Source: Tubulanus polymorphus (taxonomy: Eukaryota; Nemertea; Palaeonemertea; Tubulaniformes; Tubulanidae). Taken from it: a stretch of DNA of 64,000 bases. Positions 28,203-41,579 of this stretch are shown one piece after another. Position numbers and translations under genes: made by a program. Positions within the stretch are counted from its first letter, which is position 1, and each line of letters opens with the position of its first letter. The stretch covers positions 22,278,650 to 22,342,649 of the forward strand of contig NC_134026.1 in the NCBI RefSeq assembly GCF_964204645.1, written 5' to 3'. Under the pieces are notes generated by a model. It did no database searches. It saw nothing but the letters and a program-made list of their open reading frames with translations, and had not been told where the DNA came from.

Positions 28203-31200
28203 TATGATTGATAACTTTCCTTCGTGAAAAAACTCAATAATTTTATGGATAAAGTTCCTTTATCAACAATCTCATATGAAATCTAGACATCTTGGCAGGA
28301 TTATAGAATAGGGCCCCAATAATGAAATTCAAGTAAGAAATTCCTCTCGCCTAATTTACTTCAAATGTATTGAGGCCTCTTCAACAATATCATCAAAAAC
28401 ACAATCTAAATCTAAATCATAAGATAACTGGAAGAGGTCTTTCATCGTTAGAGCTTTTTCGATAAAGCAAATGAAAATTTCATACGCCACTAGCGTAGAT
28501 CATATTTGACATTTTTTCTGGGCCTAATGACGTGCGTTATACTCTAGAGGTTGCACACACATCGGCCGAGCTTTCAAAATTCATTAGATTTGTGACTGAT
28601 AAACCTGTAGACCGGTTATCTGCTCGGGGAGTTTGCCTCTCCGTAAGGAATCTGTCACTATAAATCAATTTCCATCACATTTGCCCCGTCGGCTGATTTT
28701 ATTCATGACTAGCTCGGCGGAATGTGGCTTTTAATTTGCATAAACGCTTTCCACATTTATAAACGACAACTTCTCATACGCGATAAGATTTGTGAGGGAA
28801 GAGACGGAAAATGAATTCATCGAAACCTAATGCATAACAGTGTATCGTTTGTGTCACAAACATACATTCACACATGAAACCAGAAACTAGGTATTCAATG
28901 ACGGACATTCTTGGTCGATGCCAAAAACAAGCTATTCCTACTAGTGATATACATATCGGTGGCATTATGGGCGAAAACCAAAACATGGCTTCCCGACAAT
29001 GACAAATCGAAGTTTGAAGATATTTTTCCAATACATGTATATATGAATACATGGATGATATACGTATGACATCGATAATCTTACATCTAACTTTAAAGAC
29101 GAGACAAACATTCAAAATGATGTATAATTAGAGATACTACGTAATAGTGAATTGATAGATACATAGAGATGTTTTAAAAAAGTTTAATATATATGTACAA
29201 AGACTATGCACAATAGAGTACGTGGACAAAAGCCATATATATATATTCATACACGTGTGTTTTCAATCTATTGATAAATGTGGGATGATGTACACACACA
29301 CACACACAAACTTGTACTAGAGTTTTGAGATATCGATGAAAAATTGATATTATGAATTAAAAACAGAGAAGTAGACATTTTGTGACATTATCAGACGTTT
29401 GCAACTATACGGCTACCTAAGTGATATGTGAGTTCGTTTGTGGCATAAATGATTGAAGTAATCAGATAATTGAATTAACCATGATGGTGTAAGATTAGTT
29501 GGAGATTTGGCGTGAACGACCATCCAAAGATACCATTCCTGGTAACACGTAATCGATGTAGGATATTCAGATAACACCCCAAAAAAATTAAGAAAAATAT
29601 GTTCTAGGCTACTGGGTTTAGATGAAAGTATACAAAAATACGATTTGAGAGGGAGCTCTTTCAGCGAAGAGAGGGGTAGAAATTTGGCAGACGACGCTAT
29701 GACAAATATTCGACAGGACAGCAACAGACCCATGTACGTACACCTAATCATACTAATCGAATCATAGTGACGACCAGTCGATTGTCCTTTAAAATCATGA
29801 CAGGACGTTCAACGTGGCAAGTTAATGGAAGCCATCAAATCTGTCTACGTCGCCAGTGGACAAAAATTCAATTTACGAAGCTAAGTCGGCCATCGACGCC
29901 GGTAATGCACGCTATCCGTCGAACAAATAAGCGAATTACAGCTACCAACGTTTTGACGCAGTCGAGAAAATAACAACGCCAATTCTCGAGGATAAATGCA
30001 TTTGGATTTTTGGAGGGTGCGTCTCAAATATGATTTCGCATAGGTACTAAAAGAACTATGTGCATAATTCAGGTAAATACTATTACGAGATTAAGTATTG
30101 ATGTCGTCGCCGACTTTTAAAATGGTGGTTGTTGGATAAACTACCGACCGGTCATCGGGGATTTCAAACTAATGCGTTCGATTAGAAGGTGAATATCTTT
30201 ACAATGCAAGTGCAGATCTTCTAGATGAAGTTCTAGGTTATATACATTAAGAACGGTGGTTTCGATCGAGACAACAATTTACAAATCACGCTTTTATCAC
30301 GAGCTCTCCGCAATATGTGGTACCGCCTTGTAGTTGTGTGAAGTAACGAAAACATTTAATCCATTGATATTCTTGTAGGTTACGAGATTATCGCGTGCAT
30401 GCAAACTCATTTCAAAACCCGCTCTCAGGAGATTTCGGCCAATCAACTTAGCCAATTGGTGACGGTTAAGTTTTCTGTATTACCGTACAAACAGTGCCGT
30501 TACCCCACGTGCCTGGAGAGTTAAAACGACAGTTGAAGAGCAGTTTTGCACGGCAGCGAATAATGGACTAGAGAGGTCTAAATGACAGATAACGAAGAGA
30601 GCTCGTGATAAAGAAGCGGTCTGGGTATTGGGTTGAGTATTGGGCTTTAAGTCATCTTCACCGAATTCCCCGAACGTTACCAGCAAAGTAATAAGGTTCT
30701 TCAAATAAATAAACGAAGCAGAAAGAAATTCATCTCAATACCAACCAGCATTCCGCAATGAAATTCATCTCATTTTCCATCTCTAAACCTTCAAGTTCAA
30801 GGTTTATTCAAAATGACCGCGAACTGGTTCGCCGAGCAATTCGCATATTCATCAGGGGCTGCAGGTAACAGAGGATATTCCACTAACACCCATAGTTCGA
30901 TTGGCCATAGAACTAAGATCTAGGCCTTGACTGGATAACTGGCCCCTGGAAGCGTAGGCCTAACAACTTAGTCACCAGCCAGTTCCACAATTCTGATTCA
31001 AGGCATGAGATTTGATATGAAATGAACTTATCTAGTCTCAAATTTCTAAATTTCAATAGTGAATACGGAATTGATCTTTAGTGAATAAAACTGACCAACG
31101 TGCGTCTAGAGTATTATTATCTTAACATATACTCCAAGGTTACACGTGATATCTCGATTCATTACGTTATGATATCTCAGTTCACGTTTATGTTTATCTC

Positions 31201-31814
31201 ATGGTTTCTTTAGAATTAATTAGCTTTGAGAACTCATTCAAACAATATTAGTATTCGGTGTAGATGCCTCGACAGCAACCATGCACTGAACTGAAGCTGC
31301 GAATAGCATCAAAACAAAACCAACTCCTCCATTTCAAACTTCATTTGCGGAATGTCAAGCATTTTATGGGAGTAAATCAGAGGTGAATTTGATTCCATTT
31401 CAGGTGTGCAAAAAGGAAAACGTAAAAAAATATGTAATAGAAGAAATGTCACCGCTGGGCACAGACAGACTGAGAATCAGGTGTGCTTACCGGTAGTATT
31501 TAGGATAAACCCTGCAAATATCAATGCAGATTCTTTTTCAAAAAAATTCAGACTCATCGAAAAGAAAAGAAATCATGTTCAGAAAACAATCTTTAAGTAT
31601 TTTTCAGTAACTGCAGATAACGATACAGTTTTGGAGCAAGTTTTGCGCTGATTTTTCCTAAAACAATCTCAAAAAGTATTTTTTTTGTGTTAACTTAATT
31701 CCACGATGGTCCTCTATATCTAACACTGATCACATTTGTGTCAGACAATGTACAGTACAAGTGATACAAGTAATAAAACTACGAATCTTTGAAAAGTGGA
31801 GGTTTTTCCTTTGG

Positions 31815-32152
31815 ACCATGTGGTATACATCCTCCCCGGTAGGGATTGGTACCTGATGGCATCAAGACTACCATGGTACGAAACCCTGCCACGTTAGCCC
31901 ATGTGCGCAGCTTAGATGATGTCATTATTTGCCAATCAGATATCCTGTTTTATTTCAGCCCGGTTTTTCCATTTACAGTTTTTCCATAAAATTTGCCTCA
32001 GCCATTATACAACTGGCAATCTGATTTGTGCTGCAACTTTTCTTGTGGCAAACCTGCGCACCCGGTCTAGTGTGGCAGGGTTTTGTGCTGTGGCTGAGTC
32101 AAGCGATGGCATCAGGTTCGAATCCCTGCCGAAGGAGGATGTATGGTATGCA
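31815..32152. mobile_element. tRNA-derived foldback SINE-like element, copy 1
   Basis: The left arm reads GGTATACATCCTCC, then TAGGGATTGGTACCTGATGG. The right arm is its imperfect reverse complement, ending GAAGGAGGATGTATGGTATG. The right arm contains TGGCTGAGTCAAG and GGTTCGAATCC, matching polymerase III A-box and B-box promoters of tRNA genes. So it looks like an inverted dimer of a tRNA-derived SINE. A related copy lies at about 48752-48934. Confidence 0.6.
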
Positions 32153-33502
32153 GTCTGAATCAACATACTAAAAGATTATGATGAATTCCTGATATTTTCT
32201 TTTTGAAGTACATGTATTTTCGGCTTTTCATCACCTTACAAAACTCTGACTTTTTTTACAACGTAAATAAATCTCGTCCTCATTTGGTAAAAACTTCTCA
32301 TGGGGGGATATTATGGGGATCAAATTATTTCCGTGGCTTCAGAGAGAAATGAGTATCTAAACCAACACCCAGCTTCATAGATCCATTTTCATAGATATCT
32401 TACAATTTTCCCCAAATCAGATACATAACATCAAGCAATCATGGCCTGCATACGTTGCATTTATCATTCAATTATCCGCGTAGAACTGTTCCACACTGTT
32501 TGATTTTACGGTTTGATTTATCTGTTTACTTTTGTTTTTCGCCATCCATTTCGCATCGATTTCCCATCAGTATTTTTTTGCTGTATCAATTCCGAACGCA
32601 GCATTCATTGCATAATCTGTATTAGTCTGGTGAGAGTTGAAACAACATATCCCACATTCTCGATTTATGTATCGAAAACCGATTTGTCCAGATTTCTGAA
32701 TATTTGCCAGAGATGAATAAAATCCCGGGAAATCTTCGCTTCACAACCGTCGGACACCCAATTTGGGTTTCCTAAGGGCATGTTTTTTTTAAAGTTGTTT
32801 GATCAGAAAATACATCCTAGTTATCCGGGTAATGAGTTTAGAACCGAGCTCGAAAGATTTCCGAGGATTTTTTTCAATACAGGGAATCAGAATATGTATT
32901 TTGGACAGGATTAAGAACCGGGTGTTCTAAAAAAATGTATTCTGATTCCGCCGTAATAAGAAACATACAGCTTTTGAAATATAAAAAAATCTCAGGAAAC
33001 ATTCATAGAGAAGATTGCATAGAGGTTTATTGGAAATATTTTTTGATAGAAAGTATAGCATACAGTATACAATATTCACTCCAGAGAAGACGGATCAAAA
33101 TGAAAAAGTAACCACTGCGATCCAAAATCAAGCAGTATATCGGTGGAATTTTCTGCGAGCTTTCGGAAATTCTTACATTTTTTCATCAAATGGCTCTACA
33201 TAACAGTGGATTCTGGCAATGATCACTTGACGGAAGGAAGTACAGCACCAATGCATAATGAGTGTTTTACATATATACATATATAACTATATCACATGTA
33301 CATGATCACATATTTCTTCAAAATTCAAATTGAATCAGATCAATTAACTATGTTTTAAACTACTTAACCACTCTACTTTTTATCTGTAGAAAAAAAAAGC
33401 GGAGACTCATGATGATGATTATTCAAAAATTTGACTTCTCTTTAGTACCAAAATGATAAATGATACCACGATGTAACCACCAAATAATGTGATTGATATT
33501 TA

Positions 33503-33837
33503 AGGCCGTGATCACACGAGCATTTTCGACCCGTGCCAGACTAGGCCTGGGCCAACCATTCGCACTGGTGCCAAATGGGTCCATGCATGTTTGACAGCCC
33601 TGGCCAGGCCATGGGTCATGTTATTTGGAGTTTCGCCATCAGTTCTGGAGGTGACTCACTTCGCTTACCACTGCATCGTTTTGATAGCGTTTTAGTAACC
33701 AGTGAGTGATTTATAGCCGCGATCACACAGAGACGATTTGGCCCGGGCCAATATGCTGTCCTTATTTAGGCACACGCCAAATACCACTTTGATATGGTCC
33801 GGGTCCCGGGCTAAATCTTCTACATGTGATCTGAGCT
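33503..33837. mobile_element. Two abutting partial GGCC-rich MITE copies
   Basis: 33503-33714 starts GGCCGTGATCACACGAG and runs in the reverse orientation up to the GTGAGTGATTTAT region, where it breaks off. At 33715 a second copy begins AGCCGCGATCACACAG in forward orientation and ends at the decayed TGTGATCTGAGCT, only 123 bp long through an internal deletion. Confidence 0.7.
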
Positions 33838-34197
33838 TAAACCATGTCATTTCCAAAGCAGGAATGATGTATCATTTTATCCCTGTAATCTATATATACG
33901 TAACATATTCGGTGAATATCTCTTGTCAAGTCATGCTTGAAAAGAACTGATTTCATTCCTGAAACGCAGAACTGTCAAGCAAGGACTAAATTGTCGATAT
34001 CTATGCCCCGACGGAGCTGCTAAGAGATAACCTGTCTTATCTGACACGAGCATAAGACATGCCAGTATGAGCATGAAGAAAACTTATATCATAAAGAGGC
34101 CAGTAACTAAAGTACAGACATAAACTTAAGATGAGACAAAAAGAAAAACTCAATATCCGTGTATGATGAATAAACGCGAGAAATCCGACATCAGTAT

Positions 34198-34275
34198 GTT
34201 TCGGCGAAAGACTATTAGCCATCATCAGGCGTACATCAGTACGCCTGATGATGGCTAATAGTCTTTCGCCGAAAC
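34198..34275. repeat. Perfect 37-bp hairpin with hammerhead-like core
   Basis: The arms at 34198-34234 and 34239-34275 are exact reverse complements around the four-base loop ATCA. Plus-strand reading of the right arm gives CTGATGA, then TGGC...GCC, then GAAACG, the order of hammerhead ribozyme core elements. An outer, imperfect inverted repeat (CGAGAAATCC near 34177, GGATTTCTCG near 34325) encloses it, so it is part of a larger foldback. Confidence 0.85.
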
Positions 34276-37200
34276 GTTGCGTAAATATATACTCTTCTAT
34301 TCAAGTTTTGGCTATTTATTGTGGGATTTCTCGCATTTAAACTTAAGATGCTGACGTATTAATCTGTACTCTCTGAGATAACTTTACTCGTTGAGACTTA
34401 AGTACAGTTGTTTAAGTGATTTTCGAGACAGGAGTTCAGCTGGTTTCAATTGAAGATAAAGTACTATTATAGCACATGAAACAGTAGAAAAATGCATAAT
34501 ATTACATAGACACCAAACAAATTCAGATATTCAGTTCATAGCCAGCTAGTCTAATATTCTAAAATAGGCTGTTAGGCTAGAAAATACTGGCTTCATCACA
34601 AATTTTTGAAATTATTCAAATTGCAAAGTCTAGAATCTTTTCTCAATTAATGTTTTTCACAGTGTCTATCTAATTACTAGGTAAAATTTAATGTACTGGT
34701 ATCATAAGTTAGGCTTCGAGATATTTCTTGTTACATATTGTTTCATCATTTTCCTACAAAATACTTTTTCCCTTCAACCAAAATGAACTTGATATTTCAT
34801 ACAAACGCTATTGTACAAAAGTGAAGTTTACAAAAAATATCTATAACACGATATTTGAAAACAAATACTTAAATCATGTGAATACTATAAATGTATTTTT
34901 TTTCTTTATATAAAAATTTTCACTCAAGCAAAAAAAAAACGAACCATACATGTACAATTAAAATAACATTTTTTACTCTTATATTAAACTATATACTATT
35001 TCAGGTCAAAATATTTTTGGCGATATGTTAAGTTGACTGGAAAACTGGGTGATATGAATACAAAGGATATGTCTCACGAAAATGTGATATGTTTACTCTA
35101 CCAATTATGATAGAAAAATGAATAAATACATAAGATTGAAAATAATTCATTAATTTCATAATTCGAATTTTTAAATATGTGAACAAAACAATAAGTGATA
35201 GAACATATTATGCTTAAGGCGGAATTGTTAATTTCTCATCGAAGCATTATGAAAATTGTGACAAAAATATAATTAAGATTTAGATAAAAATGTCTGGCAA
35301 TTCGATATTCAATATATCAACTTTTTATCAATACGTGAGAAAAAGTTATTCGTAAGCTGAAGATACTGTGTGAAAAGTTGTTAGTAAAAAATCACGGTCA
35401 CTTTTCTGATGCAAATCTATGACGTGCTCGATGAAGCAGGCATTAGCATAGCGCATTGATCAAATTCCGATTAAAATTAAATTGTGTTTTCAATACTGGT
35501 AGTATGCTTTTTTTTTGCAAAACATTCGATATAAAACGGGATATGAAAGCTGAACACGTTCATCTGCCCAACTTCACACGTGAAGAGGTTGTAATAAATT
35601 GATAAAATAAGCTGCCCTGTAAATCAATGGCATTTACAAGAAATGTGATCGGATAAGAGCAGAAAGCAGTTGTTAATATTGCTAGATACCATTAAACATT
35701 AGAAACTCTTGTTTTGTACAAAGTTATCAATAATTTCCAAGCCGTTAACATTGTCTATTAAAGGAAAAAATCTGTTATGGCTAGCGTGATCATGATTCTT
35801 AAACGTAATGTAGGGGGTAGATAGGCGGCCGGCTGGGTCAACTTTAAGCTCGGTAGAAATGAGAAACAAGGTATCATTTTTTGCCCAATGAAAAAAATCA
35901 GTTTAAGGATAGGAGTTGATCATAATCACGAACGACTGTAAACTTTGGCAGACTGGGATAGATAATGATAGCCGAGGAGCTCGCAACGATCGTTTGAAAA
36001 CTCTCGACGACATTCGGCAAAATCGATTATTCAACAGACCGGCGAAAACGTGCCGTTTGTAGGTAATAATCTTCCATACAATATACATCATTATCTCAAT
36101 TTCGTCAAACGCTAGGATTTATCAAGCCAAGCTAAGATACGGAATGAAGCTGTCGAAGAGTGCAATGTCTCGAGCTACAATTTGAGAATGCTCGGGCAAG
36201 TTACTCGAAAATAAATAAAACATTAACCAGCATTTAGACAGAGAGGAAGGATATCATTTTTATCATGTTTTTTACGGTATATGCTGGGCCCAGTAACACA
36301 GCAATGACTTGACTACCATTGCGAGATTATATTTTGAAGGCGCAAGTGACCCCATGGTGACCAACGCTACACATCATTTGAACAAAAGTGCCTGTAGTTT
36401 GAACCAACTCAACTTGGTTCAACCAAAAGCACAGTGTTCATAACCCCACATATCATACACAAAGGCTTATTTTGTCAAAATTGTAGCTTAAGACAATTGT
36501 CTACATATTCGATGCACTTTTTCATAAATATTCTCATGCAAACAGTCCAAACACCAACATTTCATGCGACTTCAGAAAATTTGAAAACAACTTGTTATCA
36601 AAAAGGTGGTTCAAGATAGCATCGTTTCATTTTTCAAAACCTTTGAGTGATTTTAGTATAAATTGAAGACAGCCATGCAAACAAGCTTTGGAGGAAAAGG
36701 AAATATTTTTTTAAAACAGAACTCAGCAATGATCAATGCACCAGCCAGACTTTAAAAGTATCCTCAGCAGACGAATAAGCTTCAAATGCACTTTTTTGGA
36801 TTACATATTATGTATGTGTGTCATAAAGCGACTTTAAGATATGTATGTTTTATATAATACTTGATAAATCTGGTAAACTTGCTAGTTAAACTGTGGTTAT
36901 ATGGTCAGAGGGGCTTAGATCCACCATGGCAAGGACTTCACTCGGGGAGCGCTCGCTTCACAACGACAATCCAGGCCGACCCCTACAGAAAAATCGATAG
37001 AAAAAACAAAAATTTCAAAAAAACGTAGAATTTTGTAATCGTGCAGCGGCGAATGCATGCAGATCACTGAAAACTGAAAAACTGCAAATTAAGAAATAAA
37101 GTCATAATCCATGTGTTCTTTTTCATCGAGTGTTGGGTAGAAGGGAATTGAAATGGTCTTTACGACTACAGTTTTTCCAAATGTGTGCACAGGATAAATC

Positions 37201-38140
37201 AAATAAACAAGAAAATGAAAGAATATTTTTCTATACAAACTGGAAATAAAGGTGAATCTGAATTGTGCAAGAAGGACATGTCACCCCGGATTAAGAGTCC
37301 AGCCATGGTAGAAATAGGCTCGAATATCAATGTTGGTTAGTTTTCACTGGTATAAGGTTGGTGCAAGTTTTTTGATTCAAAGAATTTTTGGAGAAATCCA
37401 TCACCGTCACCTTTGTATAAAATCTAATGTTTCCTATAAAAAGGGTAAACAGAGGGTTAGGAAGACAAGACCATTGGTTCCATTGGAGAGAAGAGAGATC
37501 CAAAGGTAGTTAATGAATACTGCAAACCAGTTATACTGAAATCTATCCATGCACATAAAATGTCGAAGGAAATATACAAGTATAAACAACGTTCATTAGC
37601 ATTATTGTCCAGGAATAAATAGTTACATAACATCACTAAATACTATTACAAATTTCTTATGTTGTAACTTTTGATTTATCATATGTTCATCATTCACTTA
37701 CGCCATCTATCGGGTAATTTGAAAAGCTACCACTCGCAATAGCCACACTTCATATCCGTTCAAACAAATACACCCCTCTATTAATATGATTTACGAAATT
37801 TTGTATGGAAAAAAATCATTTCTCTCAAAAAGCCACTGCCAGGGAGGAATTCTGAGGGTCATGTTGTTGGCATTTTTCATTATTCATGAACATCTAAAAC
37901 ACTGTACGGAAATCATTCATACATAAATGACAGCATCGACCATGTCGCGAACGAAGAAGCCTATCAAATGAAATTAACCTTTCATCCACGACACGATGGT
38001 TAATAATTCACTTCGGTGATGGGATATTTGGGGGATCTACAAAATTTCTCATGACGATGCTGACATTTAAAAGAAGATACAATTTTGTGGTTTCATATTT
38101 CATATTAAGTTTCAACAACAGATAGAGAAGTTGTACTTAC

Positions 38141-38248
38141 TTAGGAGATGGTTGTAGACTAGGAGACGAAGGGACGCCTTGTTCGCGCATTGCGATTAGC
38201 GCCGATTCCCTATGAACAGCAGCATCTGTCGCCGGAATATAGGATAAA
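38141..38248 (-). CDS. MPDZ: MPDZ-like exon: last strand of PDZ6 and following linker
   Basis: 108 bp, one base in, two bases out (CCT AA|GTAAGT). It encodes LSYIPATDAAVHRESALIAM, then REQGVPSSPSLQPSP. The SYIPA run is the counterpart of ITYVPAEH at the end of human MUPP1 PDZ6. The next coding exon is more than 16 kb further along. Confidence 0.9.
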
Positions 38249-38707
38249 CTGCAAAACATGAACGAGTACCAGTGGTATGTGTAAATATAGTTTAACAATA
38301 TCAATTCTTAATAAGTTCCACGACAGGATTTATAACATAGTTTTTGAACAATCTATAATTCACTTAGTTTGGTTTCAATGACTCGATCCAGTTTCACAAG
38401 TTTTGATAGTTTTATTGTTTAACTGTTGTGTCAATTAAGAGTAGAAATGATTTAATGTAAGTAGATCAAAAGGTTGAAAGGAAATAAGAAATTCAAAATT
38501 AAGCCTAGAATGAAGTTTATAGCCATATATGTGGGTAAATGAACGTAAAATTTGTCGAATGTCAATAGTTTATCACAGTCAGCTAGGCGGTTACTGCTGG
38601 ATTAGACGGGCGGGTCCCTGATATGTGATTCAATTCAAGTATCATCATCAGGGCTAAAGATCAAAACTATCGTCATCTTACTCATCAGTCAGCGATAAAT
38701 TACACAC
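38249..38707 (-). other. Intron, 459 bp, inside PDZ6
   Basis: It separates the last strand of PDZ6 from the core, in phase 2. Nothing else seen. Confidence 0.8.
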
Positions 38708-38909
38708 CTGATTTCTCCGGAGATTAGAGCGACGCGACGTAGAATCTGTCTTACTTGCGAATTCGTCATGTTTCGCAAACTTTCGTTGTTGATGCTAACG
38801 ACATGATCGCCAACTTTTAAACGGCCGTCGCGATCAATCGTTTGTCCTTTCGCTATCGACTTGATGATACCTCCGTTGCGACCCTTGTCTACAGCATCTA
38901 GCACAAAAC
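38708..38909 (-). CDS. MPDZ: MPDZ-like exon: core of PDZ6
   Basis: 202 bp, entering with two bases and leaving with two (ATC AG|GTGTGT). It encodes FVLDAVDKGRNGGIIKSIA, then DRDGRLKVGDHVVSINNES and NSQVRQILRRVALISGEI. The string DGRxxxGDxxxSINxES and the RRxxLISG ending match MUPP1 PDZ6. The binding loop reads KIGF rather than GLGF, so ligand specificity may be altered. Confidence 0.95.
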
Positions 38910-39891
38910 CTACCGAAGAAGAAATCAAAGGGATTATTATTGATTATAAGCCATAGGCAACAACGGTACTCCAGTTCAGGCTCAAACTTGAACTACGAAA
39001 TTACTATGTGTGTGTTAGTTCCCATTACAATTTGTATATGTTGTATCTAGGGCCATTAGCTAAATTTTGTCAAAACAACTTTTTGAATTTCAACCCTGTT
39101 CCTTAGTTATGACGTCATCTGCAAGGTCATGTCGCCGAGAAAACCTTTTTTAGTGCCTAGTTCTGCCACTAGGTCATTAAGTGTAACAACAAACACTTTT
39201 AATATTTTCGTAAAAACCGGCCCCAGGGCCATGATTCTTGAAGAAGTAACCAATGGCTACGAAAACTGAATAATGGGTTTTATGATGGCCAACTGATGTC
39301 GGTTATTTTGTGCCGATCAAAATCTCTTAAATAAAACACCTCAATCAGAACCAATCCTGTCGCTGAAAGAGTAGTTGTAGATTAAATTGGACATATTACT
39401 GTCACACTGGGAAGACTGATTATGATCTAGTACGTTCGACAAAGTCATAAATCATCATTTTACGTGTGCACAACAACATTCATTGCATTACGAATAGCAG
39501 CATTTTATCAAAGCGAGTGATACGCACATTGCATACATATTCATGAACTATTTTGATGAGTCTTCATTTCAATATGGACAAACACAGAATTCAACTATTT
39601 ACATGCCAGGCATTCATGTTACGAACAGCTCATCCCGGAGGAGCAGTTACATAGCAGTATAATTGTCAAAGAGGCTCTGGGGGCCTGGAAATATGTTAGC
39701 AAATACCATAATATGTTTTCCTGTGACTGGTTCTACGGGTAAATAGTGTCGAGCTTAGACCCAGTCTTACAAAGACTTTTATTTCAAAACAAGGTCTTCA
39801 CACAATTTATACATATCTAAGTTGGTCTATACAACAGGGCCTTGTGGGTTCGTTAAAACTTGCCCATGAAAGTTTTGGGGTCCAGACGTAC
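38910..39891 (-). other. Intron, 982 bp, in the PDZ6 binding loop
   Basis: It splits the loop glycine codon of PDZ6 in phase 1. No repeat recognised. Confidence 0.8.
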
Positions 39892-40093
39892 CTATTTTAT
39901 CGGTGCCTTTGGCGATTTTAATCGAGCGTTCTAGAGCCGATGGCAATGGCGGAATGTCTCCGTAAATGGTCCATCGCGGACCGAGGTTCGGTGATGAGGA
40001 TGGCGAGGCTTGCGGTGAGGATGACGGCGATGCCTTAAGGTCACTTATGGTTGCTTGCTGTGGCTTCACGCCCGTAGTCGTAGTGATATTCAT
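39892..40093 (-). CDS. MPDZ: MPDZ-like exon: linker and first strand of PDZ6
   Basis: 202 bp, enters in phase 0 after TTTGCAG and leaves after one base (ATA G|GTACGT). A Ser/Pro-rich linker ASPSSSPQASPSSSP is followed by PRWTIYGDIPPLPSALERSI and KIAKGTDKIG. The end corresponds to the start of MUPP1 PDZ6 (TITIAKGNSSLGM). The ATG that happens to open the exon is an internal Met, not a start codon, since the upstream frame continues into it. Confidence 0.92.
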
Positions 40094-41579
40094 CTGCAAA
40101 TACATTTTTCGAAATAATTCCGTTACAGAATTTGAGACAGCCGTCGCGTGTAATTATCTACCTTTAAATTGGATGTATCCACAACGAAAATTGACTGATT
40201 TGTGACGACATAAATTTTTCATTAAATCACAAGACACCAATAAACAGGACTAATCACTAATAATGCAGGCAACGGCTGATCTAAATGAATTTATTTCCTG
40301 GTTTGATTCCTATTCAACCCACTTATCATCCGCGTATCTACATACATAAATTTATTTCCTGGCAATGATGATTTCTCGTATACATGCAGATATATGTAAA
40401 TTTCGACAACAACTGAAAACAGTCACGAGTCGTAGCCATCAGGCACAGTAAACGCCAGCGAAATGTTTAACTAGATATCGATTTTACGATATGGAAGATA
40501 ACGTTTAATCAACGCAATCCAAGACTACATGTCAACCGACTGCAACAACATCTGAACAGCAGTTTCAAATCACAAAGATAACTTACAGTGGGATACGCCA
40601 TTTATAACAATTATGTGAAATTTATAGTGCAAAAATCCAATTTGATAATACATATTTCAAATATGCCCATATTTATTGTATGGCCTATATCTTTAACTGT
40701 ATTTGTGCTCACACAATACCTCTTTTGAAAAACAAGAGTTCTCACGTAGGATTCAGTACTCTCAAATACTATTTTGAGTGAACAGAAACAGAGAGCGATG
40801 GACACCCAAAATCCTATGAAGATTGATTTAGGCAAGTTCTGTTTTTCCCTATCATGTAAATGTAAATATGTTATTCTAAGAAAAAAAAAACTGGTTCTTC
40901 ATAGCGATTTCAGTTTTTAAACAACAATCTCTGCCATTTTTTGCCAAAAATGCTGCACAGAAGTAATGAGGATATTCATTTTGCCCAGGGATGCTATGGT
41001 AGTGTGCTAGGTTTGAACCCATGACCTAGCATCTCCGATATCAATCATGTGGGAATGATATCAATGAAGGTTACTTGGGTGTTCATGAAGTTCTTGAGTT
41101 CACTTTCATAGACTAGTACATGTATTACTAGTATTAACCGGGAGGTTAAATCAGTTGACTATCAAATTGAGTTAACCCCGGTCAGCCGGGCTTAAGTTAA
41201 TACTGGTCTTTGAAACCATCCCTAGATGTAGGCTTTTATTGCCACAACACTGGTTCATAGAGATTTTCCAAATCATCAAATCAATCCCTTTGGAACTAGG
41301 CCAATTAATGGTCAGGATATTGATTGAAGATACGATATATCATAATCAATATGAAGCTACAGATGATACCATGCACTGTCGGACTGCTTCTAAGCAATTT
41401 TTCCAACTCATCAATCCTCAAGGAACAAGGTCAATTAAGGGTTACTCATAAAAATTTGGGATATTGATTTATCCTGCGCAACTAGAGCGCTTTGAAGCGT
41501 GATCATTCATGGGGAATAAACGTCAGTGATCCATCGACCACGAGTCCATCGACACCAAATATCTTGCGTGGGCGCATAC
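40094..41579 (-). other. Intron, 1.49 kb
   Basis: AT-rich. A short stretch near 40985-41035 (AGGTTTGAACCCATGACC and its partial inverse) resembles the B-box arm of the tRNA-derived foldback family, but it is too short to call. Confidence 0.7.

Larger units (their letters stand above)
21798..38140 (-). other. Intron of 16.3 kb between PDZ6 and PDZ7
   Basis: The largest intron. It contains GGCC-MITE copies (22163-22418, 27861-28202, 33503-33837), a TTAA-flanked MITE (24938-25242), a half hammerhead-like motif (about 25965-26010), a tRNA-derived foldback element (about 31815-32152) and a hairpin element (34198-34275). Elsewhere it is AT-rich. Two in-phase candidate cassette exons (23085-23219, 31490-31510) are described as findings. 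Confidence 0.8.

Noticed and set aside
28774-29115. 113-codon open frame on the minus strand
   Set aside because: Composition is Cys/Ile/Phe-rich random-looking, with no splice context and no similarity recognised.
32090-32135. tRNA-like A-box and B-box
   Set aside because: No acceptor stem or anticodon arm can be formed around them, so it is a SINE-type relic and not a tRNA gene.
39827-40105. ATG at the start of exon 39892-40093 as a translation start
   Set aside because: The preceding exon splices into it in phase 0, making the Met internal.
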